Shown: positions 16,919-25,740 of the stretch, piece after piece
Layout: every line of letters starts with the position of its first letter
Position numbering within the stretch: the stretch's first letter is position 1
Source of the DNA: CAYFQV01 sp964413635
GTDB lineage: Bacteria; Spirochaetota; Spirochaetia; DSM-27196; PWMO01
Reading direction: 5' to 3'
Length of the DNA: 64,000 bases
Assembly: GCA_964413635.1 (NCBI GenBank)
Contig: CAYPTH010000002.1
Coordinates: 1 to 64,000 of the forward strand
The notes under the pieces: model-generated
Told to the model about the DNA's origin: nothing
The model's database searches: none
Seen by the model: the letters and a program-made list of their open reading frames with translations, nothing else
Position numbers and translations under genes: made by a program

Positions 16919-19372
16919 ATGAAGAAACAGTACAGTAGCGTCACCAAGTTCCCCCTCGCGGAACCGAAAGCGGCCGATAGTAACGCCGGACCGGCAAAGC
17001 GGCTGGCACCCAGCGACGTGGCCTTCGGCATCGAAGCGAAGGAAATCACTGATATCGATGATGGACGCAGCACATTCGACGTCATTGGCCAACCACGAGC
17101 CATGCGCGCCCTCCGTATGGCCTTGGAAATGCGCGGCAAGGGCTACAACGCCTTTGTCAGCGGCGTAAGCGGCACTGGAAAGCGAACCGCCGTACAGGCC
17201 ATTCTCGAAGACTACGCTGCGAGCACCGAACGTCTCCACGACATTGCCTGCGCCTACAACTTCACAAACCCCGATCGTCCGCGAGTCCTCTACTTTTCAC
17301 CCGGCGAAGCGCGGGAGTTCCGCCAGGCCCTTCGGCGCTTGATGGAAAACATTCGTTCCGTCGTCGCAGTGCTGTCCGAGAATCCCGCCTTCAAACAGGA
17401 ACGCGATCGCTTGATACTCGAGGCTGAGGACAAAGAGAACACGGCATTCTCCGAGCTCGAAGAACAACTCGAGGGCGATGGGTTTCGCATTGTCCACCGC
17501 AACACGGAAGACGAAAAGCGAACCGATCTGGTCCCCGTCCGCAATGGCAAAACGGTAAGCTTCGATACCCTTCAAGAGCAGGTGACACGGGGCAAGCTCG
17601 ACCGAGGTGAATGGGAGGCGATTCGCGGAAAGTACCTCACGTACATGGACCAACTGAACCGTACCTTTGCACGCCTGCGATACGAGCGCGACGAGGCCGA
17701 GGAGCGGATCTACCAGCTTCGTGTCGAGCAGCTTCGACCGGAAATCGACGGTGTCCTTGACCACGTGCGCGATCGCTTTCACGACGATCGCGTCTCGAGC
17801 TACCTGGACTCTCTTCGAGAGGACGTGCTCGAGAACTTGGACCTGTTCACCGGCGACTCCGCAGAGAACGATGAAGAACGCCGAGAGATGCTGCAACGCT
17901 ACGGTGTCAACATCCTTGTTGATAACGGGGGAGCAACGAAGGCGCCGGTCATCTTCGAGCGCCGCGCCCAGTACAGCGACCTTTTTGGGACCCAAGAGTT
18001 CACCCAGGAGCCCGGCAGCGAACCGCGAAGCAATTTTATGATGCTTCGAGCGGGCTCCCTTCTCCGAGCTTCAGGAGGATACCTCATCTTGCGAGCCGAG
18101 GACGTCCTCTCGCAGGAGGAGGTGTGGAACGAGCTCAAGCGGACGCTGGAAGAGGGCTCGGCGGAGATTCGCGGCCCCGCCGCCCCTTCACCGCACGGCG
18201 GATCGGTGAAGCCCGAAGCCATTGCGGTCGACTTGAAGGTCATCATTATGGGCGGAGAGTCACTCTACGACGCCCTCTACTACGCCGATGATGACTTCTC
18301 GAAGCTCTTCAAGGTTCCCGCGGAGTTCGACTCGGTCATGCCCCGCACGCCGGATACCATGGCGCAATACGTGCGGTTCATGCGAATGATCAGCGCCGAG
18401 GAAGGGCTGCCGGCAATTACCGCCGACGGAATGGCCTCCGTCGCCGAGTATGGTGTGCGCTTGGCGGAGCTTCGGGACAAGCTGAGCACGCGTTTCAGCC
18501 TCCTTGCCGACCTGATTCGCGAGTCGGCGTACTGGGCCGGCAAACTCGGCAGCCCCGAGATCAATCGCGAGGTGGTGGAGCGCGCCCTCGCTGAGCGGCA
18601 GTATCTGCACAACATGCCGGAGGAGAAGATTGACGAGCAGATCCTCAGCGGTGAGCTGCTCATCGATGTCGAAGACCGCTCCGTCGGACGGATCAACGGC
18701 ATTGCCATCGTCGACCGCGGCTACTACGCCTTCGCCCGCCCCGTTCTCATCACGGCCCGAACCGCGCCCGGTGAGGACGGTATCATCAACATTGAACGAG
18801 AGTCCGGCCTTTCCGGCGAGATTCACGACAAGGGAATCTACATCCTCCAAGGCTTTCTCCAGGCAAAGTACGCCCGCGACTTCCCCCTCTCCGTTCACGC
18901 GAGCTTGGCCTTCGAGCAATCCTACGTTGAGGTCGACGGCGACTCCGCCTCCTCGGCTGAGGTGTATGTAATGTTGTCCTCGATCACCGAAGTCCCCCTG
19001 CGCCAGGACATTGCCGTGACCGGATCGGTGAACCAGATGGGGCAGATTCAGCCGGTTGGCGGGATCAGCGAGAAAGTCGAAGGCTTCTACTCCATTTGCC
19101 GTAAGGTGGGTCTGACCGGCGAGCAGGGCATTATCATACCCCGTAAGAACGTACCCAACCTCATTCTCTCGCGGGAGACACAACACGCGGTCGCCGAGGG
19201 CACCTTTCACATCTACGTCGTCGACACCATAGACGAAGGGCTCGAAATTCTCACCGGGAAGCACGCTGGGGCGGAAAACGGCGACGGCACCTTCGAGGCC
19301 GGATCGATCAATGACCTCGTGCAGGCGCGGCTCCGGGAAATGGCTCGGACCTTGAAAGAGTTCGGCAACTAG
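16919..19372 (+). CDS. Lon-like AAA+ protease (LonB/LonC type, AAA_32)
   Basis: 817 residues from the ATG at 16919. The N-terminal ATPase has Walker A SGVSGTGKRT (81-90) and a long inserted coiled coil at about 170-300. The C-terminal S16 protease has Ser of the GDSAS motif at about 678 and the catalytic Lys in GGISEKVEGF at about 719. There is no Lon N-terminal substrate domain, which separates it from classical LonA. It degrades misfolded or regulatory proteins in the cytoplasm. The CGATA unit is repeated three times just upstream (16895-16909), and no Shine-Dalgarno is seen, so the mRNA may be leaderless. Confidence 0.93.
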   Translation: MKKQYSSVTKFPLAEPKAADSNAGPAKRLAPSDVAFGIEAKEITDIDDGRSTFDVIGQPRAMRALRMALEMRGKGYNAFVSGVSGTGKRTAVQAILEDYAASTERLHDIACAYNFTNPDRPRVLYFSPGEAREFRQALRRLMENIRSVVAVLSENPAFKQERDRLILEAEDKENTAFSELEEQLEGDGFRIVHRNTEDEKRTDLVPVRNGKTVSFDTLQEQVTRGKLDRGEWEAIRGKYLTYMDQLNRTFARLRYERDEAEERIYQLRVEQLRPEIDGVLDHVRDRFHDDRVSSYLDSLREDVLENLDLFTGDSAENDEERREMLQRYGVNILVDNGGATKAPVIFERRAQYSDLFGTQEFTQEPGSEPRSNFMMLRAGSLLRASGGYLILRAEDVLSQEEVWNELKRTLEEGSAEIRGPAAPSPHGGSVKPEAIAVDLKVIIMGGESLYDALYYADDDFSKLFKVPAEFDSVMPRTPDTMAQYVRFMRMISAEEGLPAITADGMASVAEYGVRLAELRDKLSTRFSLLADLIRESAYWAGKLGSPEINREVVERALAERQYLHNMPEEKIDEQILSGELLIDVEDRSVGRINGIAIVDRGYYAFARPVLITARTAPGEDGIINIERESGLSGEIHDKGIYILQGFLQAKYARDFPLSVHASLAFEQSYVEVDGDSASSAEVYVMLSSITEVPLRQDIAVTGSVNQMGQIQPVGGISEKVEGFYSICRKVGLTGEQGIIIPRKNVPNLILSRETQHAVAEGTFHIYVVDTIDEGLEILTGKHAGAENGDGTFEAGSINDLVQARLREMARTLKEFGN

Positions 19373-19379
19373 CGGTCAG

Positions 19380-19407
19380 TTGACACGGTGCCACAGCACC
19401 ATATACT
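19380..19407 (+). promoter_or_regulatory. Sigma70-type promoter of the HDOD gene with an inverted repeat in its spacer
   Basis: -35 TTGACA at 19380-19385, a 16-base spacer, and -10 TATACT at 19402-19407. The spacer contains GGTGC-CACA-GCACC (19387-19400), a perfect 5-base inverted repeat where a repressor could bind. Expected start of transcription is near 19414, leaving a 25-base leader. Confidence 0.8.
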
Positions 19408-19438
19408 GGGGCGTGATTCTGTCGGCAAGGTTGGCTCG

Positions 19439-20923
19439 ATGGCGAAAAAAGTTGATTCCGGAAAGGTTTTGCAGGCTGCGCGTAGCGCAGTGCCACTGAC
19501 CGTCAAATCCTACACGCTTCCACACGAAACAGAGGTTTATTTGGAGAAGATCCTCACCGTCTTCCTCAAGGAGATGGGCCAGGAGAAGCTTCAGGATGCC
19601 CTCGCATACTGCCTTCGTGAGCTCGCGGTAAACGCGAAGAAGGCCAACACGAAGCGGGTCTACTTTCAAGAAAAAGAACTGCAGATCCTCAATGAAACCG
19701 ACTACGCCGAGGGGATGAGGAATTTCAAGCAGGAGACCCTCGACAACATCAATCACTACCTCGAGAAGCAGAAGGAAGCGGGACTCTGGGTCAAGGTCAT
19801 CTTTCACGCAAAGGGACGCGTACTCAACCTGTACGTCATCAACAACACACCCATCACCAAGAAGGAGCAGATCCGCGTCTACGACCGGATTGCTCGGTCC
19901 CGCGCATTCAACTCCCTCGAAGAGGCTCTCACAACAGTTCTCGACGACTCGGAGGGCGCCGGTCTCGGCATCGTCATCCTCGTCCTCATGATGAAGAAGA
20001 TCGGACTCTCTGAAGACGCCTTTGATATCGATGCAGAAAACGGCGAGACGATTGCTCGCATAAGCATTCCCATGTCCGAGGTCCGACTCGAGAATCTGGA
20101 GCAGATCTCCTCTCGCGTTGTCAAAGAGATCGAAGCGCTCCCTCAGTTCCCGGAGAATATCGTTCAGCTGCAGTCGATGATCTCGGATCCGGAGTCCGAT
20201 ATTGCCGACATTGCCCGGGCGGTCTCAACGGACCCGGCCCTCACCGCCGACCTCTTGAAGGTCGTGAACTCAGCACAGTACATGCTACCCAAGAAGGTGG
20301 ACAACATTGTCGAAGGGGTGAAGCTCGTCGGCATGCGCGGCTTGAAGAACCTACTGTACTCCTACGGAACCCAGAAGATCCTGGGCACCGACAGTGCTGA
20401 GGTAAAACGGCTGTGGGAACACTCCTACCGAACCGCCTTCTACGCGTACAATCTCGCAAAGAGCGTGACGAGAAAACGGGAAATTCTCGACGACGTGTAC
20501 GTTGGGGGCATCCTCCACGACATGGGGAAGATCATCTTTTCCTCGGTCCACCCGGAGCTGATTGACCGCATCAACGATTTCTGCCGTAACAAGGGAATCC
20601 CCACCGAGACCTTCGAGGATCTCTCCGCCGGCCTGAACCACTCGGAAATCGGGGCCATGATCGCGGAGAAATGGAACTTTCCCGAAGCGCTCATTGCCGC
20701 CATTAAGTACCACCACACGCCTACCCTCGCGCCGGTCGAGTACCGCGACGTCGTGTTCACCGTGTATCTGGCCAACTCGCTGGCGCACTACGGTGACGAT
20801 GAGATCGGGATCGAGCAATTCGACCAATCCGTCCTGGAGTGGTTTCGAATCACCGATGGAGATCAGATGGCGCGGATCGAGAAGAAGTTGGATGAGGCGT
20901 TCGAACGACAAGTCGCCAACTAA
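19439..20923 (+). CDS. ATPase-fold plus HDOD signalling protein
   Basis: 494 residues. The N-terminal half looks like a GHKL/histidine-kinase-type ATPase domain: N box RELAVNAKKA at 60-69 and a G box SEGAGLGIVI at 171-180, with no phospho-accepting His domain. An HDOD domain follows at about 225-430 (LPQFPENIVQLQSMI, VGMRGLKNL, and GILHDMGKI near 365). HDOD domains are catalytically dead or divergent HD folds that serve as signalling scaffolds. It may sense a nucleotide and pass the signal through HDOD. The strong upstream promoter makes it its own transcription unit. The start is the ATG at 19439, with a weak AAGG upstream. Confidence 0.82.
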   Translation: MAKKVDSGKVLQAARSAVPLTVKSYTLPHETEVYLEKILTVFLKEMGQEKLQDALAYCLRELAVNAKKANTKRVYFQEKELQILNETDYAEGMRNFKQETLDNINHYLEKQKEAGLWVKVIFHAKGRVLNLYVINNTPITKKEQIRVYDRIARSRAFNSLEEALTTVLDDSEGAGLGIVILVLMMKKIGLSEDAFDIDAENGETIARISIPMSEVRLENLEQISSRVVKEIEALPQFPENIVQLQSMISDPESDIADIARAVSTDPALTADLLKVVNSAQYMLPKKVDNIVEGVKLVGMRGLKNLLYSYGTQKILGTDSAEVKRLWEHSYRTAFYAYNLAKSVTRKREILDDVYVGGILHDMGKIIFSSVHPELIDRINDFCRNKGIPTETFEDLSAGLNHSEIGAMIAEKWNFPEALIAAIKYHHTPTLAPVEYRDVVFTVYLANSLAHYGDDEIGIEQFDQSVLEWFRITDGDQMARIEKKLDEAFERQVAN

Positions 20924-20999
20924 GAATAGCCTTGATTCTCCGACCCCAATATATTAGTTTCTTCATATATAGAACACACCACATTGACGGAGGCCATCT

Positions 21000-21230
21000 A
21001 TGGCAGTAAAACTCTATACAACCCCCTCCTGCACCTACTGCCGCAAGGCGAAGAAGTATTTCCAAGAGAACCGCGTATCCTTTACGGAGTACGATGTGTC
21101 CAAGGACCAGCGTCGCGCAGATGAGATGATGAAAAAGTCCGGCCAGATGGGCGTTCCGGTTGTCGACGTACACGGAAGGATCATCGTGGGTTTCAACCAA
21201 CCGGAAATCGAACGCGCTTTGAAGCGATAA
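21000..21230 (+). CDS. Glutaredoxin/NrdH-like redoxin
   Basis: 76 residues with the thioredoxin-fold redox motif CTYC at residues 11-14 and the cis-proline region GVPVVDV. The short length fits the NrdH or Uxx-star type of glutaredoxin, a dithiol electron carrier. GGAGG sits 7 bases before the ATG. The OsmC-like gene starts 27 bases downstream, so the two probably form a peroxide/thiol defence unit. Confidence 0.92.
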   Translation: MAVKLYTTPSCTYCRKAKKYFQENRVSFTEYDVSKDQRRADEMMKKSGQMGVPVVDVHGRIIVGFNQPEIERALKR

Positions 21231-21257
21231 CGGTTCCCCAAACACCAGGAGAAAGCG

Positions 21258-21677
21258 ATGGCAACAAACACCACACGAGCAGTAAACAAAGGAGACCTTG
21301 CATTCGATTTGGAGCTTCAGGGAAGTACGATCAAGGTCGATGCCGACCCAGCGGTAGGGGGCAAAGACTACGGGCCACGACCCAAGCCCCTCGTGCTCTC
21401 ATCCCTCGCCGGCTGCACGGGAATGGACGTCGCCTCGATCCTGGGCAAGATGAAGATGCCCTACGACAGCTTCGAGTTGGAGATCGAGGGTGACCTCGGA
21501 GAGGAACATCCCAAAACCTACACCGCCATTCGGCTCAAGTACATCTTCAAGGGAGACGAGCTTGACCGAAGCAAAATCCAGAAGGCAATTGACCTTTCCC
21601 TCGATCGGTACTGCGGCGTGGCGGCAATGCTCAAGAAGAGTGCACGTCTCGACTACGAAATCATCATGAACCCCTAA
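21258..21677 (+). CDS. OsmC/Ohr-family peroxiredoxin-like protein
   Basis: 139 residues. The two conserved cysteines of the family are present, in LAGCTGMD (about residue 53) and in DRYCGVAAM (about 120). Members reduce organic hydroperoxides with dithiol partners, which fits the upstream redoxin. AGGAG lies about 8 bases before the ATG. The stop overlaps the end of the convergent SpoU gene by four bases. Confidence 0.92.
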   Translation: MATNTTRAVNKGDLAFDLELQGSTIKVDADPAVGGKDYGPRPKPLVLSSLAGCTGMDVASILGKMKMPYDSFELEIEGDLGEEHPKTYTAIRLKYIFKGDELDRSKIQKAIDLSLDRYCGVAAMLKKSARLDYEIIMNP

Positions 21678-22480
21678 GCAGACCACCAGGCGTGAAGGGC
21701 AATCCCGGCAGCCACGCTGACGTTGAGCGAACCCTTCACACCTCCGGTTCGGATCGAAACACGACCGCCTGAGGCCTCGGCCCGGGCCAGAAGCCCCGGG
21801 CTGACGCCCAACTCCTCCGAGCCGATGATCATTATCCCCGGCTCTGGAAAGTCGAAACGCTCAATCATCTCGCCTCCGGTTTCCAAGGCGAAAACCGCCG
21901 GGGGTGTTTCAAAGGCCTCGTCCAAGGCGGCTCGATGCCAGGGCACGACGTCCACGGTGGACATGGAGGCGCGACGTGCCCGGGCGTGATCCGGATCGGC
22001 GGTGTGTGGCGAGACGATGATCTTCTTCACACCAAAGGACTCCGCGGCGCGAAAAATCGCCCCAACGTTGAAGGGTGAGCGCAGGTCTTCGAGGTAGAGA
22101 TAGAACTCACGCACAGTACGCCGCGAAGCGTCGAGCTCCGCGTTCGCCTCGTCGTAGACATCCCAGTCGGAAGCGGAGCGTCCCAAGAATGCGTTGAGCT
22201 CGTGACGCAGGGTGTTTATGGCGCGCCTGGAAGTGGCATCCGCATTGCCGGGGTCGCTCGCGTCCTCTCCGCCGGCGAAGTACCGCACGAGGGACTCGGC
22301 AAGCTCGCGAATGTCCTGTGGCACCGACCGATCACTCACGATCGTCTGTGCAAGGTCGTGAAGATAGCGGCGGTGACCGGCAAGGTCGCGCTCGCGAAGC
22401 TCGAGGTGGGCCAGAACCGAGACGGTTTTCCGCAGCCGCGTTTCCCGAGGCAGAGTATTGAGCTTTCGGATGGTGATCAT
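21674..22480 (-). CDS. SpoU/TrmH-family RNA 2'-O-methyltransferase
   Basis: 268 residues. The C-terminal SPOUT domain has motif 1 RSPFNVGAIFRAAESFG, motif 2 IMIIGSEELGVS and motif 3 VKGSLNVSVAAGIAL, which form the SAM-binding trefoil knot. The 110-residue N-terminal domain is not a standard L30e-like one. The target (tRNA or 23S rRNA ribose) cannot be told. It lies 15 bases downstream of the iron-ADH-like gene's end region, on the same strand but upstream in transcription. Confidence 0.9.
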   Translation of the reverse strand: MITIRKLNTLPRETRLRKTVSVLAHLELRERDLAGHRRYLHDLAQTIVSDRSVPQDIRELAESLVRYFAGGEDASDPGNADATSRRAINTLRHELNAFLGRSASDWDVYDEANAELDASRRTVREFYLYLEDLRSPFNVGAIFRAAESFGVKKIIVSPHTADPDHARARRASMSTVDVVPWHRAALDEAFETPPAVFALETGGEMIERFDFPEPGIMIIGSEELGVSPGLLARAEASGGRVSIRTGGVKGSLNVSVAAGIALHAWWSA

Positions 22481-22495
22481 GAGCCGCGACTCGCG

Positions 22496-23644
22496 CTAAA
22501 ACGCTTGGCGAACGAGTTGGTGAACCGTATCGGATCCAAGGGAGACGGCGCTCGCCCGCACCATCGGCATGTTCACGACACTGTGTGCCACTTGCGCGAC
22601 CGGATCGAAGGCCAATCCTATGTCCTGTAGCCGCCCCGGGAGGCCGAGCTTCCCGATGAGCCGACGAGCCACCGTTGAGGCTTGGTTGGCGTCATCGTGA
22701 AGATTGATGCCGGGGACATCCTCCCCGAGGGCCCGGGCAACCTTCGCTACCTTTTCCGAAAGCACTTCGGCGTGGAAGTCGAGTACGTGGGGCAACAGTA
22801 CCGCGGCGACAAAGGCCTTGGGGACGCGCAAGCCGCCGGCAATGGCGTAGGTCAGCGCGCCGCCAATGCCCTGCGAGCTCATGGTGAGACCAACGGATAG
22901 CAAAAGAGCGGCTTCTGAAGCGCGCGACCACGGACTCGGATCATCCGGGTTGCGAAGAAGCCCGTCCACGGCCTCCTTGATCGTGTCCACGGCGCGAAGA
23001 AAGAGGGTGTCCGCGATGAAGGTGCTCTTGCTCGACATATAGCCCTCGATCGAGGCGAGGAGCATGTCCATCATTTCGGCGGCGGCGTATCGAGGCGAGA
23101 GAGTCAGGGAGAGGCGTGGGTCGATGATGGCGTACTTCGCCGGCACGCCGGCAACGATGTTTACGCGATTCGCCGTCCCCTCCGTCACCGCGAAGTGGGA
23201 GGTGAGGGCGAAGTGATCACGGAACGCCGTGGGCACCACGATGACCGGAAGGGAAGCGCCCACATTGTCGGAGCCGGCTCCGTCTGCGATCCGGAAGACC
23301 GACATGTGGGAGCCGACCGCGACGGCCGCCAGGCGCGCTACCGCGGCGGTGCGCATTCCCCCGATGGCAACCAACACCTGTACCTGGCTGGCTCGCAGGA
23401 GCGATACCAGTGAAGATGCCGCGATTGTTGTTGCTCGATTGGCGGTCTCGTCGAAGACAATGACCTTAAAAGCTTGCTTGGCGAATAGATCGCGGATCCG
23501 ACTCACCACCCCGTGATCGTAGAGCGTGGGATCGACGACGAGAGCGGCTCGTGAACCGAAATCACCCACCAATTGGGGAACTCGCGTAATGGAGTCGGAG
23601 CCGTAGAGAACCGTTGTGGGGATTCGAAAGGTGAGGTCGGTCAT
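22496..23644 (-). CDS. Iron-alcohol-dehydrogenase-like protein with lost metal ligands
   Basis: 382 residues with the fold and length of family III (iron) alcohol dehydrogenases and glycerol dehydrogenases, for example LYGSDSITRVPQL near the N-terminus and VLLPHVLDFH near 280. The working parts are altered. The NAD motif GGGSxxD reads GGMRTAA. In the DALxHAxE ligand motif the Asp is kept (MMDMLLASIEGY) but the His is Ala. By eye alignment to FucO the two later His ligands are Tyr (ALTYAIAG) and Lys (VPKAF). It is therefore probably a pseudoenzyme. It lies between flgM (39-base gap upstream) and the SpoU gene. Confidence 0.82.
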   Translation of the reverse strand: MTDLTFRIPTTVLYGSDSITRVPQLVGDFGSRAALVVDPTLYDHGVVSRIRDLFAKQAFKVIVFDETANRATTIAASSLVSLLRASQVQVLVAIGGMRTAAVARLAAVAVGSHMSVFRIADGAGSDNVGASLPVIVVPTAFRDHFALTSHFAVTEGTANRVNIVAGVPAKYAIIDPRLSLTLSPRYAAAEMMDMLLASIEGYMSSKSTFIADTLFLRAVDTIKEAVDGLLRNPDDPSPWSRASEAALLLSVGLTMSSQGIGGALTYAIAGGLRVPKAFVAAVLLPHVLDFHAEVLSEKVAKVARALGEDVPGINLHDDANQASTVARRLIGKLGLPGRLQDIGLAFDPVAQVAHSVVNMPMVRASAVSLGSDTVHQLVRQAF

Positions 23645-23683
23645 TGGATCGTACGAAGAAGGGGGTAACGGCTATGGAGCGCC

Positions 23684-23968
23684 TTAGAGCTCAAACATCT
23701 CCATGAGACGATCCGCGACGGAGTTGAGGACTTTTTCATCGATGTAATTGGGGTCCTCAAGCTTTTGCCGTACTTCTTCAATGCGATCCTGCCGAACATC
23801 CGGGGCGTTCCGAACTTGCTCTGCGACCTTGTGCACCTCTCCCCGCAGCTTTGCTTCTTCCGAAAAGGAGATGGAGTCTTTTCCCGGTGCCTGCTGAGAT
23901 CGGTTGGCCCGCTGAGACTGCTCAGGCTTATGAATGGGATCGACAGGACCGAGTGGGTCAATGGTCAT
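23684..23968 (-). CDS. flgM: FlgM-like anti-sigma-28 factor
   Basis: 94 residues. The N-terminus is polar and probably disordered. The C-terminal half has the FlgM pattern VRNAPDVRQDRIEEVRQKL followed by ADRLMEMF, which in the family forms the helices that hold sigma-28 (FliA) until it is released on flagellar hook completion. AAGGAAGG lies about 8 bases before the ATG. It sits 51 bases after rsmI and 39 bases before the ADH-like gene. Confidence 0.85.
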   Translation of the reverse strand: MTIDPLGPVDPIHKPEQSQRANRSQQAPGKDSISFSEEAKLRGEVHKVAEQVRNAPDVRQDRIEEVRQKLEDPNYIDEKVLNSVADRLMEMFEL

Positions 23969-24019
23969 CGCAGAGCCTTCCTTCCTTCAGTAGAAATATC
24001 GGCGCGTACATAACCAATA

Positions 24020-24700
24020 TTAAACGATTTCGGGAGCGCCGACAAGGACCGTGAACTCCCCTTGGTTGCGTACTTCCGATTCAACACGTTCGGCTACCTC
24101 TCTTACCGTGCCGAAGACGAACTCCTCATGGATTTTTGTCATTTCCCGCGCCACGATTATGCGGCGCTCAGGTTCCATATCGGCAAGATTCGCCAGAAGT
24201 TTCACAATCCGGTAGGGAGATTCGTAGAGAACAAAGGGAACACCCCACGAGAGGAGCTCCTGCAGCCGCTTTCGCCGCTTTCCCTGCTTCGGGGACAGAA
24301 ACCCGGCGAAGGCTAGCGCCGCCATTCCCATCCCACTGACACTCATGAGCGCGGTGAGTGCAGATGGGCCGGGTATTGGCGAGACGCGATATCCGGCCTC
24401 GCGGACTCGTCGAACGAGGGTTGCCCCGGGATCACTTACTCCTGGTGTGCCGGCGTCCGTGACGTAGGCAGCGTTGCTCCCGCCGTCAAGGGCGGCGAGG
24501 ACACGATCGGCGACGGACTCTTCGTTCTGGGAACGGCAGCTCAACATCGGCTTGTGAATCGAGTAGTGATTGAGAAGTTTCTTCGTGTGCCGAGTATCCT
24601 CCGCTAAAATGATGTCCACGGACCCGAGAGTTGCGACGGCACGGTACGTAAAATCATCGAGATTGCCGATAGGTGTAGCAACGACGTAGAGCACGGCCAT
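24020..24700 (-). CDS. rsmI: 16S rRNA (cytidine-1402 2'-O) methyltransferase RsmI
   Basis: 226 residues from ATG at 24700. Tetrapyrrole-methylase fold with VVATPIGNLDD at the start, ILAEDTRHTKKLL, VTDAGTPGVSDPG, PIPGPSALTALM and the late VLYESPYRI and VAREMTKIHEEF motifs, all hallmark RsmI positions. It methylates the ribose of C1402 in the decoding centre. It is divergent from the membrane zinc-ribbon gene, with 24 bases between. Confidence 0.96.
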   Translation of the reverse strand: MAVLYVVATPIGNLDDFTYRAVATLGSVDIILAEDTRHTKKLLNHYSIHKPMLSCRSQNEESVADRVLAALDGGSNAAYVTDAGTPGVSDPGATLVRRVREAGYRVSPIPGPSALTALMSVSGMGMAALAFAGFLSPKQGKRRKRLQELLSWGVPFVLYESPYRIVKLLANLADMEPERRIIVAREMTKIHEEFVFGTVREVAERVESEVRNQGEFTVLVGAPEIV

Positions 24701-24724
24701 ACATTCATCGTACACTTAGAAAGC

Positions 24725-25252
24725 ATGGCTGTGCGAGGGCTGGAGAGCCGTGCCGGACGGAGCGTTGCGCTGGTGACTATACACACAGTTGTACTGATAG
24801 TTCTTGCCTTGATCATCGCCTACCTCATATACACGATCCTGCGACTCCGCAAAGGCGACTATTCACAACTCGCGAATCGAATGGCCAAGAAGTCGCGGGA
24901 CTCCCTCGAGGTACTCAAGCCGTGTCCGCTATGCGGCACCATGCTGCACCGCGGGGAGCGCATTCGCACCGTCGTCTTCTCAGGAGATGGGCGCACCAAG
25001 CGGGAGGAAGAGCTCCGCCCGGGGCAGCGGGCGTCACGGCAGAACCCCATTGAGGACGCTATCTCGCACATGTTCGGATGTCCCCACTGCTACGGCCCTC
25101 AGGCGCACGCCGATCGCCGCTGCCCCGTGTGCAACGACATACTCGCTAGCAATGACTACGTGGTGGCGCGCCTTTTCATACGAGAGGGGCGCAAGCACCT
25201 CCACGTGCTCGGCTGCACACGGTGTCGAGCCGGCTCTCGTAGACTCGGATAA
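24725..25252 (+). CDS. Membrane-anchored double zinc-ribbon protein
   Basis: 175 residues. One membrane helix at about residues 15-40 is followed by a cytosolic part with four CxxC pairs: CPLC, CPHC, CPVC and CTRC. This suggests two zinc ribbons, a fold used for protein or nucleic-acid contacts. I do not recognise a named family. A TACACT box ends 8 bases before the ATG and there is no Shine-Dalgarno, but the -35 is poor. Confidence 0.78.
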   Translation: MAVRGLESRAGRSVALVTIHTVVLIVLALIIAYLIYTILRLRKGDYSQLANRMAKKSRDSLEVLKPCPLCGTMLHRGERIRTVVFSGDGRTKREEELRPGQRASRQNPIEDAISHMFGCPHCYGPQAHADRRCPVCNDILASNDYVVARLFIREGRKHLHVLGCTRCRAGSRRLG

Positions 25253-25322
25253 CGGCGACCTCGGCACCGTGGTTGTTGAGCCTGCCCCGGCCACCGAGGT
25301 AATCTGAGGCTTGGAGCACACA

Positions 25323-25670
25323 ATGCAAGAGAACACCCTGTTTGACAAAATCCTTGCCGGCGAGATCGAATCCGACGAGGTCTATAGCGATGAATTCGTC
25401 TATGCGTTTCGGGACATAAATCCCCAGGCGCCGGTACACGTCCTCGTTATTCCCAAGAAGAAACTCACGAGCTTCGCCGACATTCGATCCACCGAGGCAC
25501 CAGACGTCGGCGAGTTCATGCGTGGAGTCTCAAGAGTTGCCGAACACCTGGGACTCGAAGACGGCGGCTATCGCGTAGTATTCAATACGGGCCCAGATGC
25601 GCAGCAGACTGTTCAATACCTGCACGCGCACGTGATAGGCGGGCGTAGTCTCAGTTGGCCACCGGGCTGA
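25323..25670 (+). CDS. HIT-family (HinT-like) nucleotide hydrolase
   Basis: 115 residues from the ATG at 25323, chosen for GGAG 7 bases upstream. Family landmarks are FDKILAGEI, AFRDINPQAPVHVLVIPK and the C-terminal SLSWPPG. The histidine triad reads YLHAHVIGG: the middle His, the nucleophile, is kept, but the first triad His is Tyr. Members hydrolyse nucleoside phosphoramidates. aspS follows after 70 bases. Confidence 0.92.
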   Translation: MQENTLFDKILAGEIESDEVYSDEFVYAFRDINPQAPVHVLVIPKKKLTSFADIRSTEAPDVGEFMRGVSRVAEHLGLEDGGYRVVFNTGPDAQQTVQYLHAHVIGGRSLSWPPG

Positions 25671-25704
25671 CAGGGCCGCTCCACATCGCGGACGGACGTC
25701 TCGG

Positions 25705-25733
25705 TTGATGCGGTATGGTCCGCATGGTAGATT
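25705..25733 (+). promoter_or_regulatory. Putative aspS promoter, 7 bases before the start codon
   Basis: -35 TTGATG (25705-25710), 17-base spacer, -10 TAGATT (25728-25733). The ATG is at 25741, so transcription would begin at or next to the start codon. The inverted repeat ATGCGG / CCGCAT (25708-25725) overlaps it. Both boxes match consensus at only four of six positions. Confidence 0.45.
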
Positions 25734-25740
25734 CGCCTGC

